Shown here one piece after another: positions 28,787 through 40,540 of a stretch of 64,000 nt of DNA. The notes below the pieces were generated by a model. That model made no database searches. It saw only the letters and a program-made list of their open reading frames with translations, and was not told where the DNA came from. Origin of the DNA: Thiomargarita sp. (GTDB taxonomy: Bacteria > Pseudomonadota > Gammaproteobacteria > Beggiatoales > Beggiatoaceae). How positions within the stretch are numbered: position 1 is the stretch's first letter; each line of letters begins with the position of its first letter. The stretch covers positions 124,001-188,000 of the forward strand of contig DYNP01000003.1 in assembly GCA_020721005.1 (NCBI GenBank), given 5' to 3'. The position numbers were made by a program, and so were the translations under genes.

Positions 28787-30088
28787 TTATCGATTCATGC
28801 CCACACAAGCTGGGAATAGGGAGTCTTTGTCAGGCAAATCCTTGTATAAAATTAAGGGTTGGGAATGTCCTTGAATGGTGGTTTCATCTATGGTGACTTT
28901 GAGTACGTTGTTGATGGAAGGCAGGTCATACATGGTGTCGAGCAGGACCTGCTCTAAGATGGAGCGCAGTCCCCTTGCTCCGGTATTGCGTTCCATGGCT
29001 TTGTGAGCGATGGACTCCAAAGCAGTTTCCTTAAACTCGAGCTCGGCGCCTTCCATTTGAAATAATTTTTTGTATTGTTTGGTCAAGGCATTCTTAGGTA
29101 CGGTTAAAATCTGTACCAATTGGGTCTCAGTTAACTCTTCCAAGGTAGCAGCCACGGGCAGGCGTCCCACAAATTCTGGAATCAAGCCGTATTTGATAAG
29201 GTCTTCTGGCTCTACAGTTTGTAGTAATTGGGTGATGGAACGCTTGTCTTCTTTGGACTTTACGTCGGCTGAAAATCCAATGCTGGACTTTTCAGTGCGT
29301 TCCCTAATGACTTTTTCTAATCCGGCAAAAGCACCTCCGCAAATGAAGAGGATTTGGGAGGTGTCCACGGCAAGGAATTCTTGTTGAGGATGCTTCCTTC
29401 CCCCTTGAGGAGGAACCGAAGCGACAGTTCCTTCAATCAATTTGAGTAGAGCCTGCTGCACACCTTCCCCAGATACATCACGCGTGATGGAAGGGTTGTC
29501 GGATTTCCGAGAAATTTTGTCGATTTCATCAATGTAGATGATGCCAGTTTGAGCTTTCTCGATATCGTAATCGCAGCGTTGCAGTAATTTTTGAAGTATG
29601 TTCTCAACATCTTCCCCGACATAACCAGCTTCTGTCAAAGTAGTGGCATCGGCAATGGCAAAGGGGACGTTGAGCAGGCGAGCCAATGTCTCCGCTAACA
29701 AAGTTTTACCAGACCCGGTGGGCCCAATGAGTAACACGTTGCTCTTGGAAATTTCAACTTCCTCAGTCTTTTTTTGCGAGCGGCTGTCCATTCGTTTGTA
29801 ATGGTTGTAAACGGCTACTGCAAGTACTTTTTTGGCATGTTCCTGACCAATCACATACTCATCAAGATAGGATTTGATCTCATGAGGAGTAGGCAATTTG
29901 CGAGTGGATTGAGCAGTGGTCTCTTGAATTTCTTCCCGAATGATGTCATTGCAGAGTTCCACGCATTCGTCACAAATAAATACGGAGGGGCCGGCAATCA
30001 ATTTGCGTACTTCGTGTTGGCTTTTCCCGCAAAAAGAGCAGTAGAGCAGCCGATCGTCACTTGATTTATACTTGTCGCCTTTTGCCAT
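28787..30088 (-). CDS. clpX: ATP-dependent Clp protease ATPase subunit ClpX
   Basis: Unfoldase that feeds ClpP. The start at 30088 ([12 protein letters not shown]) has GAGG 8 bases upstream and is preferred to a TTG at 30103. Of 433 residues, the N-terminal zinc-binding domain has [11 protein letters not shown] and [10 protein letters not shown]. The AAA module has Walker A GPTGSGKT, the pore loop GYVGED and Walker [10 protein letters not shown]. The ClpP-docking IGF loop (SSIGFSADV) is intact. Unusually, clpP is about 720 bases away. Confidence 0.97.
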   Translation of the reverse strand: MAKGDKYKSSDDRLLYCSFCGKSQHEVRKLIAGPSVFICDECVELCNDIIREEIQETTAQSTRKLPTPHEIKSYLDEYVIGQEHAKKVLAVAVYNHYKRMDSRSQKKTEEVEISKSNVLLIGPTGSGKTLLAETLARLLNVPFAIADATTLTEAGYVGEDVENILQKLLQRCDYDIEKAQTGIIYIDEIDKISRKSDNPSITRDVSGEGVQQALLKLIEGTVASVPPQGGRKHPQQEFLAVDTSQILFICGGAFAGLEKVIRERTEKSSIGFSADVKSKEDKRSITQLLQTVEPEDLIKYGLIPEFVGRLPVAATLEELTETQLVQILTVPKNALTKQYKKLFQMEGAELEFKETALESIAHKAMERNTGARGLRSILEQVLLDTMYDLPSINNVLKVTIDETTIQGHSQPLILYKDLPDKDSLFPACVGMNR

Positions 30089-30365
30089 AATTGATGTCCT
30101 CAAAATTTGAGCATTTCTTACTGAATGCCAGTGGGGTAGTTAGCTTCTCCGTGCGCCAAAAACCACGCACTCCAGCCATCTTAGGGTCGTGTCATTGACT
30201 GCTCAACAACTGAATAGACTCCATACAACCTTAATTTGTTATTCTAGTTTGATTTTGTTCAGAAAATTCCCAATCCCTTCCCATTTTGAAATCGAAGGTT
30301 ACCCGGGGTTCACAGTTCACTTGCTATAACTGTCTTGGGATTTTTCAAGCAAGCGCTCTCTCGTA

Positions 30366-30595
30366 ATGAGCAACTTAACCTTCAATTTTGATCCTCAATA
30401 CTTTGACGGTACGGAAAGGACAGGTCTCCTCAAGTTGGATTTGGGGATTTGCACCTGAATTGGTAAAGGAAGTCTTGGACTGATGATATCATTCAGGGAA
30501 CAATTGATGACATTTTCCCTGGTTGGGACAATTCACGGGTTAAGGTTGAGACGAATATCCAAACCCAATGGACATACTTAATTGACGGCAAATAA
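30366..30595 (+). pseudogene. Decayed small gene of unknown function with two frame breaks
   Basis: In the 723-base clpX-clpP gap an ATG at 30366 opens MSNLTFNFDPQYFDGTERTG. The reading then continues sensibly only after a shift near 30443-30446 (GGGG run; GFAPELVKEVLD), and after a second shift near 30478-30482 (DDIIQGTIDDIFPGW ... TYLIDGK, stop at 30593). Deleting one base at each point restores about 75 codons. I do not recognise the product. Frameshifts could also be sequencing errors, but both are in simple runs and no alternative frame is long. Confidence 0.5.
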
Positions 30596-30640
30596 ATTGT
30601 TGGGATCTTTGCACAATTCCCTTTAAGGTCTGGTAGCAAG

Positions 30641-30673
30641 TTAGGATGGGCTTCCCATTGGTTCAGCGCATCA
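30641..30673 (+). repeat. GATGGGCT-family repeat
   Basis: TTAGGATGGGCTTCCCATTG followed by GTTCAGCGCATCA, a diverged member in the clpP-clpX gap. Confidence 0.6.
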
Positions 30674-30811
30674 CTATGCTTAAAACCACCCTCCTTTGTA
30701 AGGATAATAGCACTTTGGAGTGTTTGACACTGTGCGTAAAGCCAGCACCGTGTGCCAAGCTGCGGCTTGATCGCAGAGATTTTATCTGGTTGAATTTCTA
30801 GTCAATTTGAA

Positions 30812-31435
30812 TCAAACAACGGTGGCTAAGGCTCGTCGAGTGGTCAAAACTGCATCAATCAGCCCGTAGTTTTTGGACTCTTCTGCAGACATGAAATTGT
30901 CACGCTCAGTATCCTTTTGAATGGTTTCTAAGGATTGATTGGTGTGTTGGGCGAGGATGTGATTAAGCCGTTCTCGAACTTTCAAAATTTCCCGGGCATG
31001 AATGTCAATGTCCGTGGCTTGACCATGAAATCCTCCCAAGGGTTGGTGGATCATCATGCGTGAATGAGGTAAACAATACCTCTTATTTTTGGCGCCTCCA
31101 GCTAACAAAAGGGCTCCCATACTGGCGGCTTGGCCAATGCACAGAGTACTGACATCCGGTTGCACAAACTGCATGGTGTCATAAATCGCCAGTCCAGCAC
31201 TGACTGACCCCCCGGGGGAATTGATGTACAAGTGAATATCTTTATCGGGATTTTCCGATTCTAAAAACAATAATTGGGCTACGACCAGGTTAGCCATGTA
31301 ATCTTCAACTTGACCCACTAAAAAAATGACTCGTTCCTTTAATAATCGGGAATAGATGTCATAGGCTCTTTCCCCACGGGCGGATTGTTCAACGACAATA
31401 GGGACTAAGTTATTGGAGATTAAAGGAATAGCCAT
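30812..31435 (-). CDS. clpP: ATP-dependent Clp protease proteolytic subunit ClpP
   Basis: 207-residue serine protease subunit. The family blocks are intact: [20 protein letters not shown], Ser in [14 protein letters not shown], His in [11 protein letters not shown], and the Asp region [11 protein letters not shown]. Starts 33 bases after tig, so tig-clpP are likely one unit; the long gap to clpX suggests a separate clpX-lon promoter. Confidence 0.97.
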   Translation of the reverse strand: MAIPLISNNLVPIVVEQSARGERAYDIYSRLLKERVIFLVGQVEDYMANLVVAQLLFLESENPDKDIHLYINSPGGSVSAGLAIYDTMQFVQPDVSTLCIGQAASMGALLLAGGAKNKRYCLPHSRMMIHQPLGGFHGQATDIDIHAREILKVRERLNHILAQHTNQSLETIQKDTERDNFMSAEESKNYGLIDAVLTTRRALATVV

Positions 31436-31468
31436 ATCAAATTACTTCCACATCGTAAACAGCACTGT

Positions 31469-32767
31469 TTAAGTCTCCATAACTTCATAAAAAGTGGAGG
31501 GTTTTTCGACAACTTGAACTTTTTCCAACAACCAGTCCACGACTTGATCTTCCAATACTAAAGATTGAACTTGTTGTAAACGGGATCGATTAGAGTAGTA
31601 CCAATTAATTACTACTGCAGGATCTTCATAGGTGCTGGCGATTCTTTCTACTGCTTGACGCACTTTGTCTGGTGAGGCTTCAATATGGTGACGTTTAACC
31701 AATTCTCCCACCAGGAAACCCAATTTTACTCGTTTGCTAGCTTCTTCTTCGAAGATTTCTGGCACTAAATTCGGGTTTAAACGCATAACTGAACGCTGCT
31801 GACGATCTTCAAACAGGCGTTGAGCTTCTTCTTTAACGAGTTGGTTAGGAACTTCTATAGGATTATATTTGAGGAGTGCGTCTAGTAAATTGCGTTTGAC
31901 TCTGGATTTGATGGCAAAAGCCAATTCTTGGTCCATGTTTTCCTTGGCATCTCGACGTAAAGCCTCGACTCCTCCTTCCTGAATACCTAAGGATTTGGCG
32001 AATTCATCGTCTAAGAAGGGTAAATGTCCCCGAGAAACAGATTCAATATCCAGTTGTAAATTAACGTCCTTGCCGGAAAGATTGGGATCTCCATGATGGG
32101 TGGGAAAAGTCAAGGTTAAAGTGCGTTGTTCTCCTGCCTTTGCTCCAATAAGTCCCTCACTAAGTCCAGGTAGGCTGATGGAATTGTTTTTATTCCCGAG
32201 TAAAAAGGCTTCGCTTTTGACTTCATTGCCTTTGAATGGAAGCCCCCCTAAAGTGGCGACAAAACTGATGATCAACTTATCTCCCAATTCAGCAGGTTCT
32301 GTAGTTTCTTTCCAGGTTACTCCTTGTTGGCGCAACTTCTCGAGCATGAGATCAATGTCGGGTTCAGTGACCATCGCCATGGGCTTTTCCACAACCAAGT
32401 TATCTAACCGTAATTCACCAATTTCAGGATGAATTTCAAAGGTGGCCGTATAGGTGAAGCCTTGTTCTGGATGGGACGAGGGCATCAGGTCGAAGCGAGG
32501 TTCCCCAGCCAATTTCAGGTTTTGTTGTTGTAAGGTTTCCTGAAAGCTGCTTTGTAGTACCTCATTGATAACTTCATAGCGAATTTGTTCACCATACTTC
32601 TGCTCAACCACCCTGACCGGCGCTTTACCAGGTCGAAACCCATTGATACGGGCATTCCTGGCGAATTCTTGAAGTCGTTTTTGGATTTTAGGTTCGATTT
32701 GTTGTTTGGATACTTCAACGACAATACGTCGTTCTACAGGGCCGGTTGTTTCTACGGACACTTGCAT
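31469..32767 (-). CDS. tig: Trigger factor
   Basis: Ribosome-bound chaperone and prolyl isomerase, 432 residues. It begins MQVSVETTGPVERRIVVEVS and contains the ribosome-binding signature GFRPGKAP. An FKBP-like domain (about 150-245) and the helical C-terminal arms follow. First protein gene of the tig-clpP group, just downstream of tRNA-Leu on the same strand. Confidence 0.96.
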   Translation of the reverse strand: MQVSVETTGPVERRIVVEVSKQQIEPKIQKRLQEFARNARINGFRPGKAPVRVVEQKYGEQIRYEVINEVLQSSFQETLQQQNLKLAGEPRFDLMPSSHPEQGFTYTATFEIHPEIGELRLDNLVVEKPMAMVTEPDIDLMLEKLRQQGVTWKETTEPAELGDKLIISFVATLGGLPFKGNEVKSEAFLLGNKNNSISLPGLSEGLIGAKAGEQRTLTLTFPTHHGDPNLSGKDVNLQLDIESVSRGHLPFLDDEFAKSLGIQEGGVEALRRDAKENMDQELAFAIKSRVKRNLLDALLKYNPIEVPNQLVKEEAQRLFEDRQQRSVMRLNPNLVPEIFEEEASKRVKLGFLVGELVKRHHIEASPDKVRQAVERIASTYEDPAVVINWYYSNRSRLQQVQSLVLEDQVVDWLLEKVQVVEKPSTFYEVMET

Positions 32768-32797
32768 GTCTTAAGCCTCTTGTTTCCGTGTTATAAA

Positions 32798-32882
32798 TGG
32801 TGCGAAAGGAGAGACTCGAACTCTCACGGGTTGCCCCACTGGCACCTAAAACCAGGGCGTCTACCAGTTTCGCCACTTTCGC
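32798..32882 (-). tRNA. tRNA-Leu (TAG)
   Basis: 85-nt class II tRNA: acceptor GCGAAAG/CTTTCGC, D-arm TGGCGAAACTGGTAGACGC, anticodon loop TTTAGGT giving TAG, long variable arm, T-arm GAGAGTTCGAGTCTCTC, encoded ACCA. Confidence 0.93.
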
Positions 32883-32949
32883 ATTATACGGACAATTTTT
32901 TAGGTTAGGATGTGGTTAAGGTCGATCGTCTGAGTTGTGATTAAGTGAA

Positions 32950-33022
32950 TGGGCCGTGTAGGAATCGAACCTACGACCTGTTGATTAAGAGTCAATTGCT
33001 CTACCAACTGAGCTAACGGCCC
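32950..33022 (-). tRNA. tRNA-Lys (CTT)
   Basis: 73-nt cloverleaf without encoded CCA: acceptor GGGCCGT/ACGGCCC, D-arm TAGCTCAGTTGGTAGAGC, anticodon loop CTCTTAA giving CTT, T-arm GTAGGTTCGATTCCTAC. The sequence after A73 is TTC, so CCA must be added by the nucleotidyltransferase, unlike the other three tRNAs here. Confidence 0.93.
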
Positions 33023-33201
33023 TAAGGTAAACTTAAAAGTTTGAAACCATTTCAATAGCCAAGGTTTCTACAAGATCGGCAGATCATAATGCTTCTTTAG
33101 AGCCAAGTCAATCCGTTTGGCGCCTAAATCCAGCAAAAAGTGTTTGCCTTAGTAACTCTAGTGAAGATAGGATAAATTGTAGACTGATTCATGGAATCAA
33201 G

Positions 33202-33459
<258 letters not shown>

Positions 33460-33519
33460 TTAATTTTCCTATGATTGGTTTTGCTGCCTAACAGAGCTTG
33501 AAAGGATGAATTATGAGTT

Positions 33520-33631
33520 GTGAATTATGAGGTATTAGTTCGTTTGGATTTGAGAGGGTGAATTATATTGACAAAAACAAAGCGGGAATTATCAACACCC
33601 CTTCTAATAACTCACAATTCACTCTCTCAAA
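33520..33631. repeat. Imperfect inverted repeat between coaD and ferredoxin
   Basis: GTGAATTATGAGGTATTAG (33520-33538) pairs with CTAATAACTCACAATTCAC (33604-33622) with three mismatches. TTTGAGAGGGTGAATT between the arms also matches the extension of the right arm (TTTGAGAGAGTGAATT on the opposite strand), so the arms can pair in two ways. Confidence 0.55.
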
Positions 33632-33636
33632 CCGAC

Positions 33637-34125
<489 letters not shown>

Positions 34126-34218
34126 TTAAACATTATCCTATTCTTGAAAAAACCCAATAGTAGCAATTTACATCGATCTTTGATAGCCTATTGATCAGCC
34201 TTACTTCCCCCACCCTGA

Positions 34219-35355
<1,137 letters not shown>

Positions 35356-35375
35356 CCCTCCTCAAAAGCTAACCC

Positions 35376-35410
35376 GGAATGGAGGCTTTAGCCGGTCAGC
35401 CGTAGGCATC
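35376..35410 (+). repeat. Single arm of the GGAGGCTTTAGCCGG palindrome
   Basis: GGAATGGAGGCTTTAGCCGG followed by TCAGCCGTAGGCATC matches one arm of the central palindrome in the elements at 52665 and 58241. No second arm is present, so this is a fragment. Confidence 0.65.
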
Positions 35411-35451
35411 ACCCCTACTACAGCCCCAACCCAACAAAAATACTCAACTAA

Positions 35452-36846
35452 ATGGTCAAAAAGGGAATGGCTAACCACTTGATAGACCTCACTCTCCTGT
35501 TCGATTTCCTACAAAACCACCCCTACCCCTCCTGCGTTTGGATTGCCTACAGTGGAGGTTTAGACTCCCATGTCCTCCTACACTCACTCTCCCAAATTCG
35601 TTGCCAACTCCCTCCTTTGCGAGCCATCCATATCCATCATGGGTTACACACTGAAGCGGATGCCTGGGCAGAGCATTGTCAACAACACTGCGATTCCCTG
35701 GACATTCCCCTAAAAATTATTCATATTACGGTGCCTCAACTGCCCCGCACCAGTCTGGAAGCCACTGCCAGGACCTGGCGTTATTCTACAATTGCCAAAC
35801 AATTAACTGCTGAAGACCTTGTAGTCACTGCCCACCATGCTGACGATCAAACAGAAACCTTACTCTTGCAACTACTGCGCGGTTCCGGACCTGCCGGGCT
35901 GGCTGCCATGCCCATGTTCACCCAATTGAACCCAGGTTGGCTCGTTCGTCCCCTGCTTGCCTACTCCCGATCAGAATTGCACGACTATGCTCAACACCAC
36001 CATTTACACTGGATAGAAGATCCCAGTAACTTCGATTCCCGCCACACCCGTAATTTTTTACGCCACCACATCATTCCCCTCCTCAAATCTCGCTGGCCAG
36101 CCCTCACCTCCACCCTAAACCGAGTCGCTCATCATCAAGCCGAAGCCCAACACCTCCTAGAACTCCTTGCCCAACAAGACCTTCAACATTCCCCCTCATC
36201 CACACCACCTGAAACATCTCCCCATCAAATTTGGGAATGGGGACTCCAAAAAAACCAGAAACAGAAATTATCCCTACCTATTTCCCAACTGACTCAACTG
36301 TCTTCCCCCCAACAAACCAATGTGTTACGATATTGGCTCAAACAACAACACCTTCCTTTACCAGCCACCGTTCAACTGCAACAAATACTTGCCTCCCTCT
36401 GTTTGGCTGGCACCGACCGCCAACCCTTGATACAATGGGCAGGCGCCGAAATTCGTCGTCATGCTAACCACCTCTGGATCTTACCTCCCTTACCCCCCGT
36501 TCCCACCTCGCAAAAACTGCCTTGGCACTGCCCGGCCCCTTTACCATTACCTCTCGGCCAACTGGTCTCACACCCTGGACACGGTCTCAAATGCACTGAA
36601 AAATACTCCTTACAAGTGCGTTTTCGTCAAGGAGGAGAACACTTTTATTGGCGAGGCCATCAACGCTCGGTAAAAAAACTGTTGCAAGAATTTCAAGTAC
36701 CCAACTGGTTAAGACCCTTTATGCCCCTGATTTATCAAGCTGAAACTCTAATTGCCCTACCAGGGATTGGAGTGCACCCTCAATGGGAATCGGTGGAAGG
36801 TTGGGATCTCCGTTGGCAACTTGATATTCCGATAAGAGAACCCTGA
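35452..36846 (+). CDS. tilS: tRNA(Ile)-lysidine synthetase
   Basis: Makes lysidine at position 34 of the CAT-anticodon tRNA-Ile so that it reads AUA. 464 residues: PP-loop WIAYSGGLDSHVLLH near residue 30, HHGLHTEADAWAEHC, TAHHADDQTETLLLQLLRG, the TilS substrate-binding region and the C-terminal domain (FRQGGEHFYWRGHQRSVKKL). Strongly C-rich coding strand like tgt. Confidence 0.96.
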   Translation: MVKKGMANHLIDLTLLFDFLQNHPYPSCVWIAYSGGLDSHVLLHSLSQIRCQLPPLRAIHIHHGLHTEADAWAEHCQQHCDSLDIPLKIIHITVPQLPRTSLEATARTWRYSTIAKQLTAEDLVVTAHHADDQTETLLLQLLRGSGPAGLAAMPMFTQLNPGWLVRPLLAYSRSELHDYAQHHHLHWIEDPSNFDSRHTRNFLRHHIIPLLKSRWPALTSTLNRVAHHQAEAQHLLELLAQQDLQHSPSSTPPETSPHQIWEWGLQKNQKQKLSLPISQLTQLSSPQQTNVLRYWLKQQHLPLPATVQLQQILASLCLAGTDRQPLIQWAGAEIRRHANHLWILPPLPPVPTSQKLPWHCPAPLPLPLGQLVSHPGHGLKCTEKYSLQVRFRQGGEHFYWRGHQRSVKKLLQEFQVPNWLRPFMPLIYQAETLIALPGIGVHPQWESVEGWDLRWQLDIPIREP

Positions 36847-36932
36847 ATACCACTTTTGAGCACAAAACTGCACTGGCTCAAAATTTGTAAACTTGACCTG
36901 CTTGATTTGATATTCCAACAAAAGGACACTGA

Positions 36933-38294
36933 ATGCCACGTTTGACCACAAAACTATTTACTGACTTGGCCATTTGGATGATTGGACTGGGTCTCCTCAT
37001 TGGCGCCTGCTTTCCTTTCTTTGCCTTCCACTTGGTAGGCATTCAAGCCGAAGAAGTTTTCACCCTCATGTTTTGGGTAGCCACCATGACTGCCGGCCTG
37101 ATTGCTGGCCTTATCAATTACACCCTAGCCAGATGGGTTGTGAGACCTCGTTTACAAATGCTGGCCAAACACACCTACATTGTCGAAAAAACAATTCGGG
37201 AAGCCTCATTCACTGGAGACTGGTCAACTTGCACCCCTGAGAAATGTCGAGTTTATGTTGATTCCAATGATGAAATTGGGGAAAGTGCCAACGCCTTTAA
37301 CGATCTGGTCGAAACTCTATTTCGAGCCCATGAAATTGAAGTGGCTGTCAATGATTTTTCCAAAACTTTATCCAGCCAACTCGAATTAAACGCCTTATCC
37401 AAACAAGCTTTAGAACTGTTACTACAATACACTGGAGCTATGGGAGGCGTGGTTTTTACCGAAGCCGCTGGAGAATTGATTATCTCTGCTTATCATGGTC
37501 TCCGTGACCCCCAAAATCTTTCTAACAGCGATCACATTCGTCGAGCCATGCAAACCAATCAATGCCAACGAGTCAAATTTCCCCCGGACATTCGAATTGA
37601 AGCTATTTTGGTAGACTTTCGTCCCCAAGAAATCCTTGTAGTGCCCATAGAATTTAAAAACGCTCCCCTAGGCATTATTGTCCTCGCCACTCACCAGGAA
37701 TTTCATCCAGACACCTCGCGGCTCCTGGAATTATTCCGACGCAGTTTTGGACTGGCTTTAAACAATGCTTTGGCTCATGATCATTTGCAGAGAATGGCCA
37801 CTTTAGACCCTCTCACTGGAATTTATAATCGTCGTTTTGGATTAACTCGGCTGCGAGAAGAATTTAACCGGGCAGTGCGGGCTCAAACTTCTCTAGGGGT
37901 ATTGATGATGGACATTGACCATTTCAAGGCAATCAATGACACTTACGGACATTTGGTAGGAGACCGGGTGTTGGCCAGAGTCACAGACACTGTTAAACGC
38001 AGTTTACGAGAAGGTGATTTTTTGGTCCGATATGGAGGCGAGGAATTTCTCATTGTATTGCCCGGCGCTTCAGCAGCCAACAGCCACCAATTAGCAGAAA
38101 GAGTAAGACGTTTGATAACCGAAACTCTGGTTAAAGATGGGGAACAATTGATCAAGTTTTCAGCCAGTCTCGGCGTTACTGCTCATCCCGAAGATCAAGT
38201 CGACTATGAGTTGGATTTGATCAAACATGCCGATACAGCCCTTTATGCAGCAAAACGTCAAGGAAGAAACCAAGTGATGCTCTTCAAACCTTAA
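36933..38294 (+). CDS. Membrane-bound diguanylate cyclase (HAMP-like, GAF, GGDEF)
   Basis: Makes cyclic di-GMP. 453 residues: two membrane helices (about 12-34 and 44-66) with almost no periplasmic part, a HAMP-like linker, a GAF-type sensor domain (about 135-285), and a GGDEF domain (about 290-453). The active site GGEEF at 368-372 is a functional variant, and the inhibitory I-site REGD lies 5 residues before RYGGEEF spacing. The start has AAAGGA about 7 bases upstream. The signal sensed by GAF is unknown. Confidence 0.92.
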   Translation: MPRLTTKLFTDLAIWMIGLGLLIGACFPFFAFHLVGIQAEEVFTLMFWVATMTAGLIAGLINYTLARWVVRPRLQMLAKHTYIVEKTIREASFTGDWSTCTPEKCRVYVDSNDEIGESANAFNDLVETLFRAHEIEVAVNDFSKTLSSQLELNALSKQALELLLQYTGAMGGVVFTEAAGELIISAYHGLRDPQNLSNSDHIRRAMQTNQCQRVKFPPDIRIEAILVDFRPQEILVVPIEFKNAPLGIIVLATHQEFHPDTSRLLELFRRSFGLALNNALAHDHLQRMATLDPLTGIYNRRFGLTRLREEFNRAVRAQTSLGVLMMDIDHFKAINDTYGHLVGDRVLARVTDTVKRSLREGDFLVRYGGEEFLIVLPGASAANSHQLAERVRRLITETLVKDGEQLIKFSASLGVTAHPEDQVDYELDLIKHADTALYAAKRQGRNQVMLFKP

Positions 38295-38361
38295 ACTGGC
38301 AAACAACGTTATTGTCCCTTTTATTGTCCCTAAAACGTATCATCAACCGAAATGACAACTC

Positions 38362-38396
38362 AAACCTGCCAGATCTTGAAGATCTGGCTGGTTTTT
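38362..38396 (+). terminator. Rho-independent terminator after the diguanylate cyclase gene
   Basis: AAACC-T-GCCAGATCT, loop TGA, AGATCTGGC-T-GGTTT, then TT: a 14-bp stem with one T-T mismatch and T-run. It lies between convergent genes. The remaining gap holds a degraded GATGGGCT-type copy near 38430-38456. Confidence 0.8.
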
Positions 38397-38502
38397 GGTT
38401 TTTTTGGGACTGGGAAAAGCACATGTGAAATGGGCCAACGACAGAAAGCCCATCAATGGCGAATGCTGTGCAAATGGTTACATTTGATTGACAACACTAT
38501 TC

Positions 38503-39792
38503 TTAAGCGGAGCCGGGAAATTCAGCAATAAAGATACAGCCTTTGCCCAATTCTGATTCACACTGAATGCTACCCCCCATTGAATCCATCAATTTCTTGA
38601 CAATAAATAAACCTAACCCAGTAGAATGCTCATCACCAGTGGGTCGTGGAGTGAGACGGGCAAATTTGCCAAATAACTTCGATTTATCTTTGTCACTTAA
38701 ACCCGGTCCCTGATCTTGTACCATGAAGAATACACAATTTTGCTGGCAGTTGAGTTGAATGGTGACTGTTTTGCCTATGGGAGAATATTTTAGGGCATTG
38801 GAAATCAAATTGTCCAAAACCTGATTGGTAGCTATCCTATCTGCATACACGATGACTTTTTCCACTTTTGATTTAAACTCCAAACGGATTTTTTTCAATT
38901 TGGCTTGTTCCTGATAATTTTCCATAAGGGATTGTAGTAACAGGCGCAGATCAAAAAACTGTGGAAATAAGTTGATTTTACCAGATTCTATGGCATTGAC
39001 ATCCAAAAGATTCTTGATCAGATCGAACATCTTTTGGGAACTGATTTCAATCATGTGAGCAAATTCAACAATCTTTTCCTTAGGAAAACTATCAAATGAA
39101 GATTGAATCAAATTAGCCAAAGTTTGGATAGCTGACAAAGGATTTTTCAAATCATGGGCAGCAATTCCAAGAAACTCATTTTTTTCTTGATTTAACTTGA
39201 TCAATTCTTTATTTTTCTCGTTAAGCTCTTGGGTTCGATCAGCCACCTTTTGCTCTAGAGTTTGTCGATAAGATTCTATGGTCATGATGTCGGAATAAGA
39301 CCGTAAACTGGCAGTGATGACCGTGAACAATTTCTGATCAGTCAATTCAGTTTTGTTCTTATAGTCATTAATGTCATATTTGAGAATAACCTCTTTCTCA
39401 GGAGCATAACCTGGCTGACCAGTGCGTAATATAATACGCACAAAATGATTTTGTTCCACTTCCCGAATATATTGCACCAATTTCAATCCCGCATCATTGG
39501 TTTCCATAACAACATCCAGTAAAATCAAGGCGGTATTTGGATACTGATGAAATAATTTTTTTGCCTCTTCTGCGGAATAGGCACTGATCAAGTTCAATGG
39601 TTTGCCTTGATATTCATAATCATCCAAGACAAAATGGGTAATTTGATGAATATCTTCTTCATCATCAATGATTAAGACATTCCAAGTATCTCGGGTAATC
39701 GGTTGTTGCGGATTTTCTTCAGAAAACAAGTTGTCCTCGCTAAACAGCAGCTCTTCTTCGAAAAGAGGAGTGTCATCCAAATGGGCGTTCAA
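38503..39792 (-). CDS. Receiver-histidine kinase hybrid without membrane segment
   Basis: 429 residues. Start is a TTG at 39792 supported by AAAGGAG 7 bases upstream. An acidic N-terminus (1-30) precedes a receiver domain (about 36-165; VLIIDDEEDIH, phospho-acceptor Asp in LILLDVVMETND). A coiled-coil linker (ESYRQTLEQKVADRTQELNE) follows, then HisKA with the H-box AAHDLKNPLSA and an HATPase domain (NLISNALKYSP, DQGPGLSD, STGLGLFIVKKL). Soluble. It probably takes a phosphoryl signal from another kinase and passes it on; partner not visible here. Confidence 0.92.
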   Translation of the reverse strand: MNAHLDDTPLFEEELLFSEDNLFSEENPQQPITRDTWNVLIIDDEEDIHQITHFVLDDYEYQGKPLNLISAYSAEEAKKLFHQYPNTALILLDVVMETNDAGLKLVQYIREVEQNHFVRIILRTGQPGYAPEKEVILKYDINDYKNKTELTDQKLFTVITASLRSYSDIMTIESYRQTLEQKVADRTQELNEKNKELIKLNQEKNEFLGIAAHDLKNPLSAIQTLANLIQSSFDSFPKEKIVEFAHMIEISSQKMFDLIKNLLDVNAIESGKINLFPQFFDLRLLLQSLMENYQEQAKLKKIRLEFKSKVEKVIVYADRIATNQVLDNLISNALKYSPIGKTVTIQLNCQQNCVFFMVQDQGPGLSDKDKSKLFGKFARLTPRPTGDEHSTGLGLFIVKKLMDSMGGSIQCESELGKGCIFIAEFPGSA

Positions 39793-39810
39793 TCCTGATC
39801 TCCTTTCAAC

Positions 39811-40500
39811 TTACAGTCCGATAAACTGCATTAGGGTTTTGGATAGGAAAAAGACTGGAGGGACCAGTACTTTATTCAGGAGACCAGTGAACATTAGAGT
39901 TAAAAGAATCAGCAGTCCAAATGGTTCTAGTTGTGAAAACCGTCGGGCTATTGAAGGGGGTAAGAGACTGTGAACAACCCGGCCCCCATCTAATGGCAGT
40001 ATAGGCACTAAGTTAAGTACAGATAATAAAATATTGATGAAAATGCCAATGGTCCCGGTAAGTATCAAGAAATCAGCAACACCAGGATTTTGTAGGTCAA
40101 GACTGAGTTGAGACGTTGGCATGATGAGTAATCCGAGTTTGGCTATCAGGGTCCAAAATATTGCGAGAATTAGATTGACCACAGGTCCAGCCAATGCAAC
40201 TAAGGCGATGTCCCGACGAGGTTTATGCAAACGTTGAAAATTGACTTGGACAGGTTTAGCCCAACCAAATATCATTTGGCTGATGACCAACATAGCCAAA
40301 GGCACCAGCAAGGTGCCAATGGGATCAATGTGTTTGAAAGGATTGAGAGTGATACGTCCCGCTCGAAAAGCAGTGTCATCTCCCAATTGGTGGGCCATCC
40401 AACCGTGAGCCACTTCGTGAATGGTAATGGCGAACAATACTGGAAGCAGGCTGATAGCGATGAGTTGTGGTATAGACAATTCGAATAGGTCAAGGTTCAT
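39811..40500 (-). CDS. Site-2 protease family (M50) membrane metalloprotease
   Basis: Start at 40500 (MNLDLFELSIPQ) is used because a longer frame would run into the upstream gene. 229 residues with about five membrane helices. Zinc motif HEVAH in FAITIHEVAHGWMAHQLGDD, and the third ligand in NLVPILPLDGGRVV. No PDZ domain, so it resembles the short YwhC/SpoIVFB-like group rather than RseP. Substrate unknown. Confidence 0.9.
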   Translation of the reverse strand: MNLDLFELSIPQLIAISLLPVLFAITIHEVAHGWMAHQLGDDTAFRAGRITLNPFKHIDPIGTLLVPLAMLVISQMIFGWAKPVQVNFQRLHKPRRDIALVALAGPVVNLILAIFWTLIAKLGLLIMPTSQLSLDLQNPGVADFLILTGTIGIFINILLSVLNLVPILPLDGGRVVHSLLPPSIARRFSQLEPFGLLILLTLMFTGLLNKVLVPPVFFLSKTLMQFIGL

Positions 40501-40540
40501 GGAGTGGTCATAATGGTAAGTGAGGTGTGAGGTGAATGGT

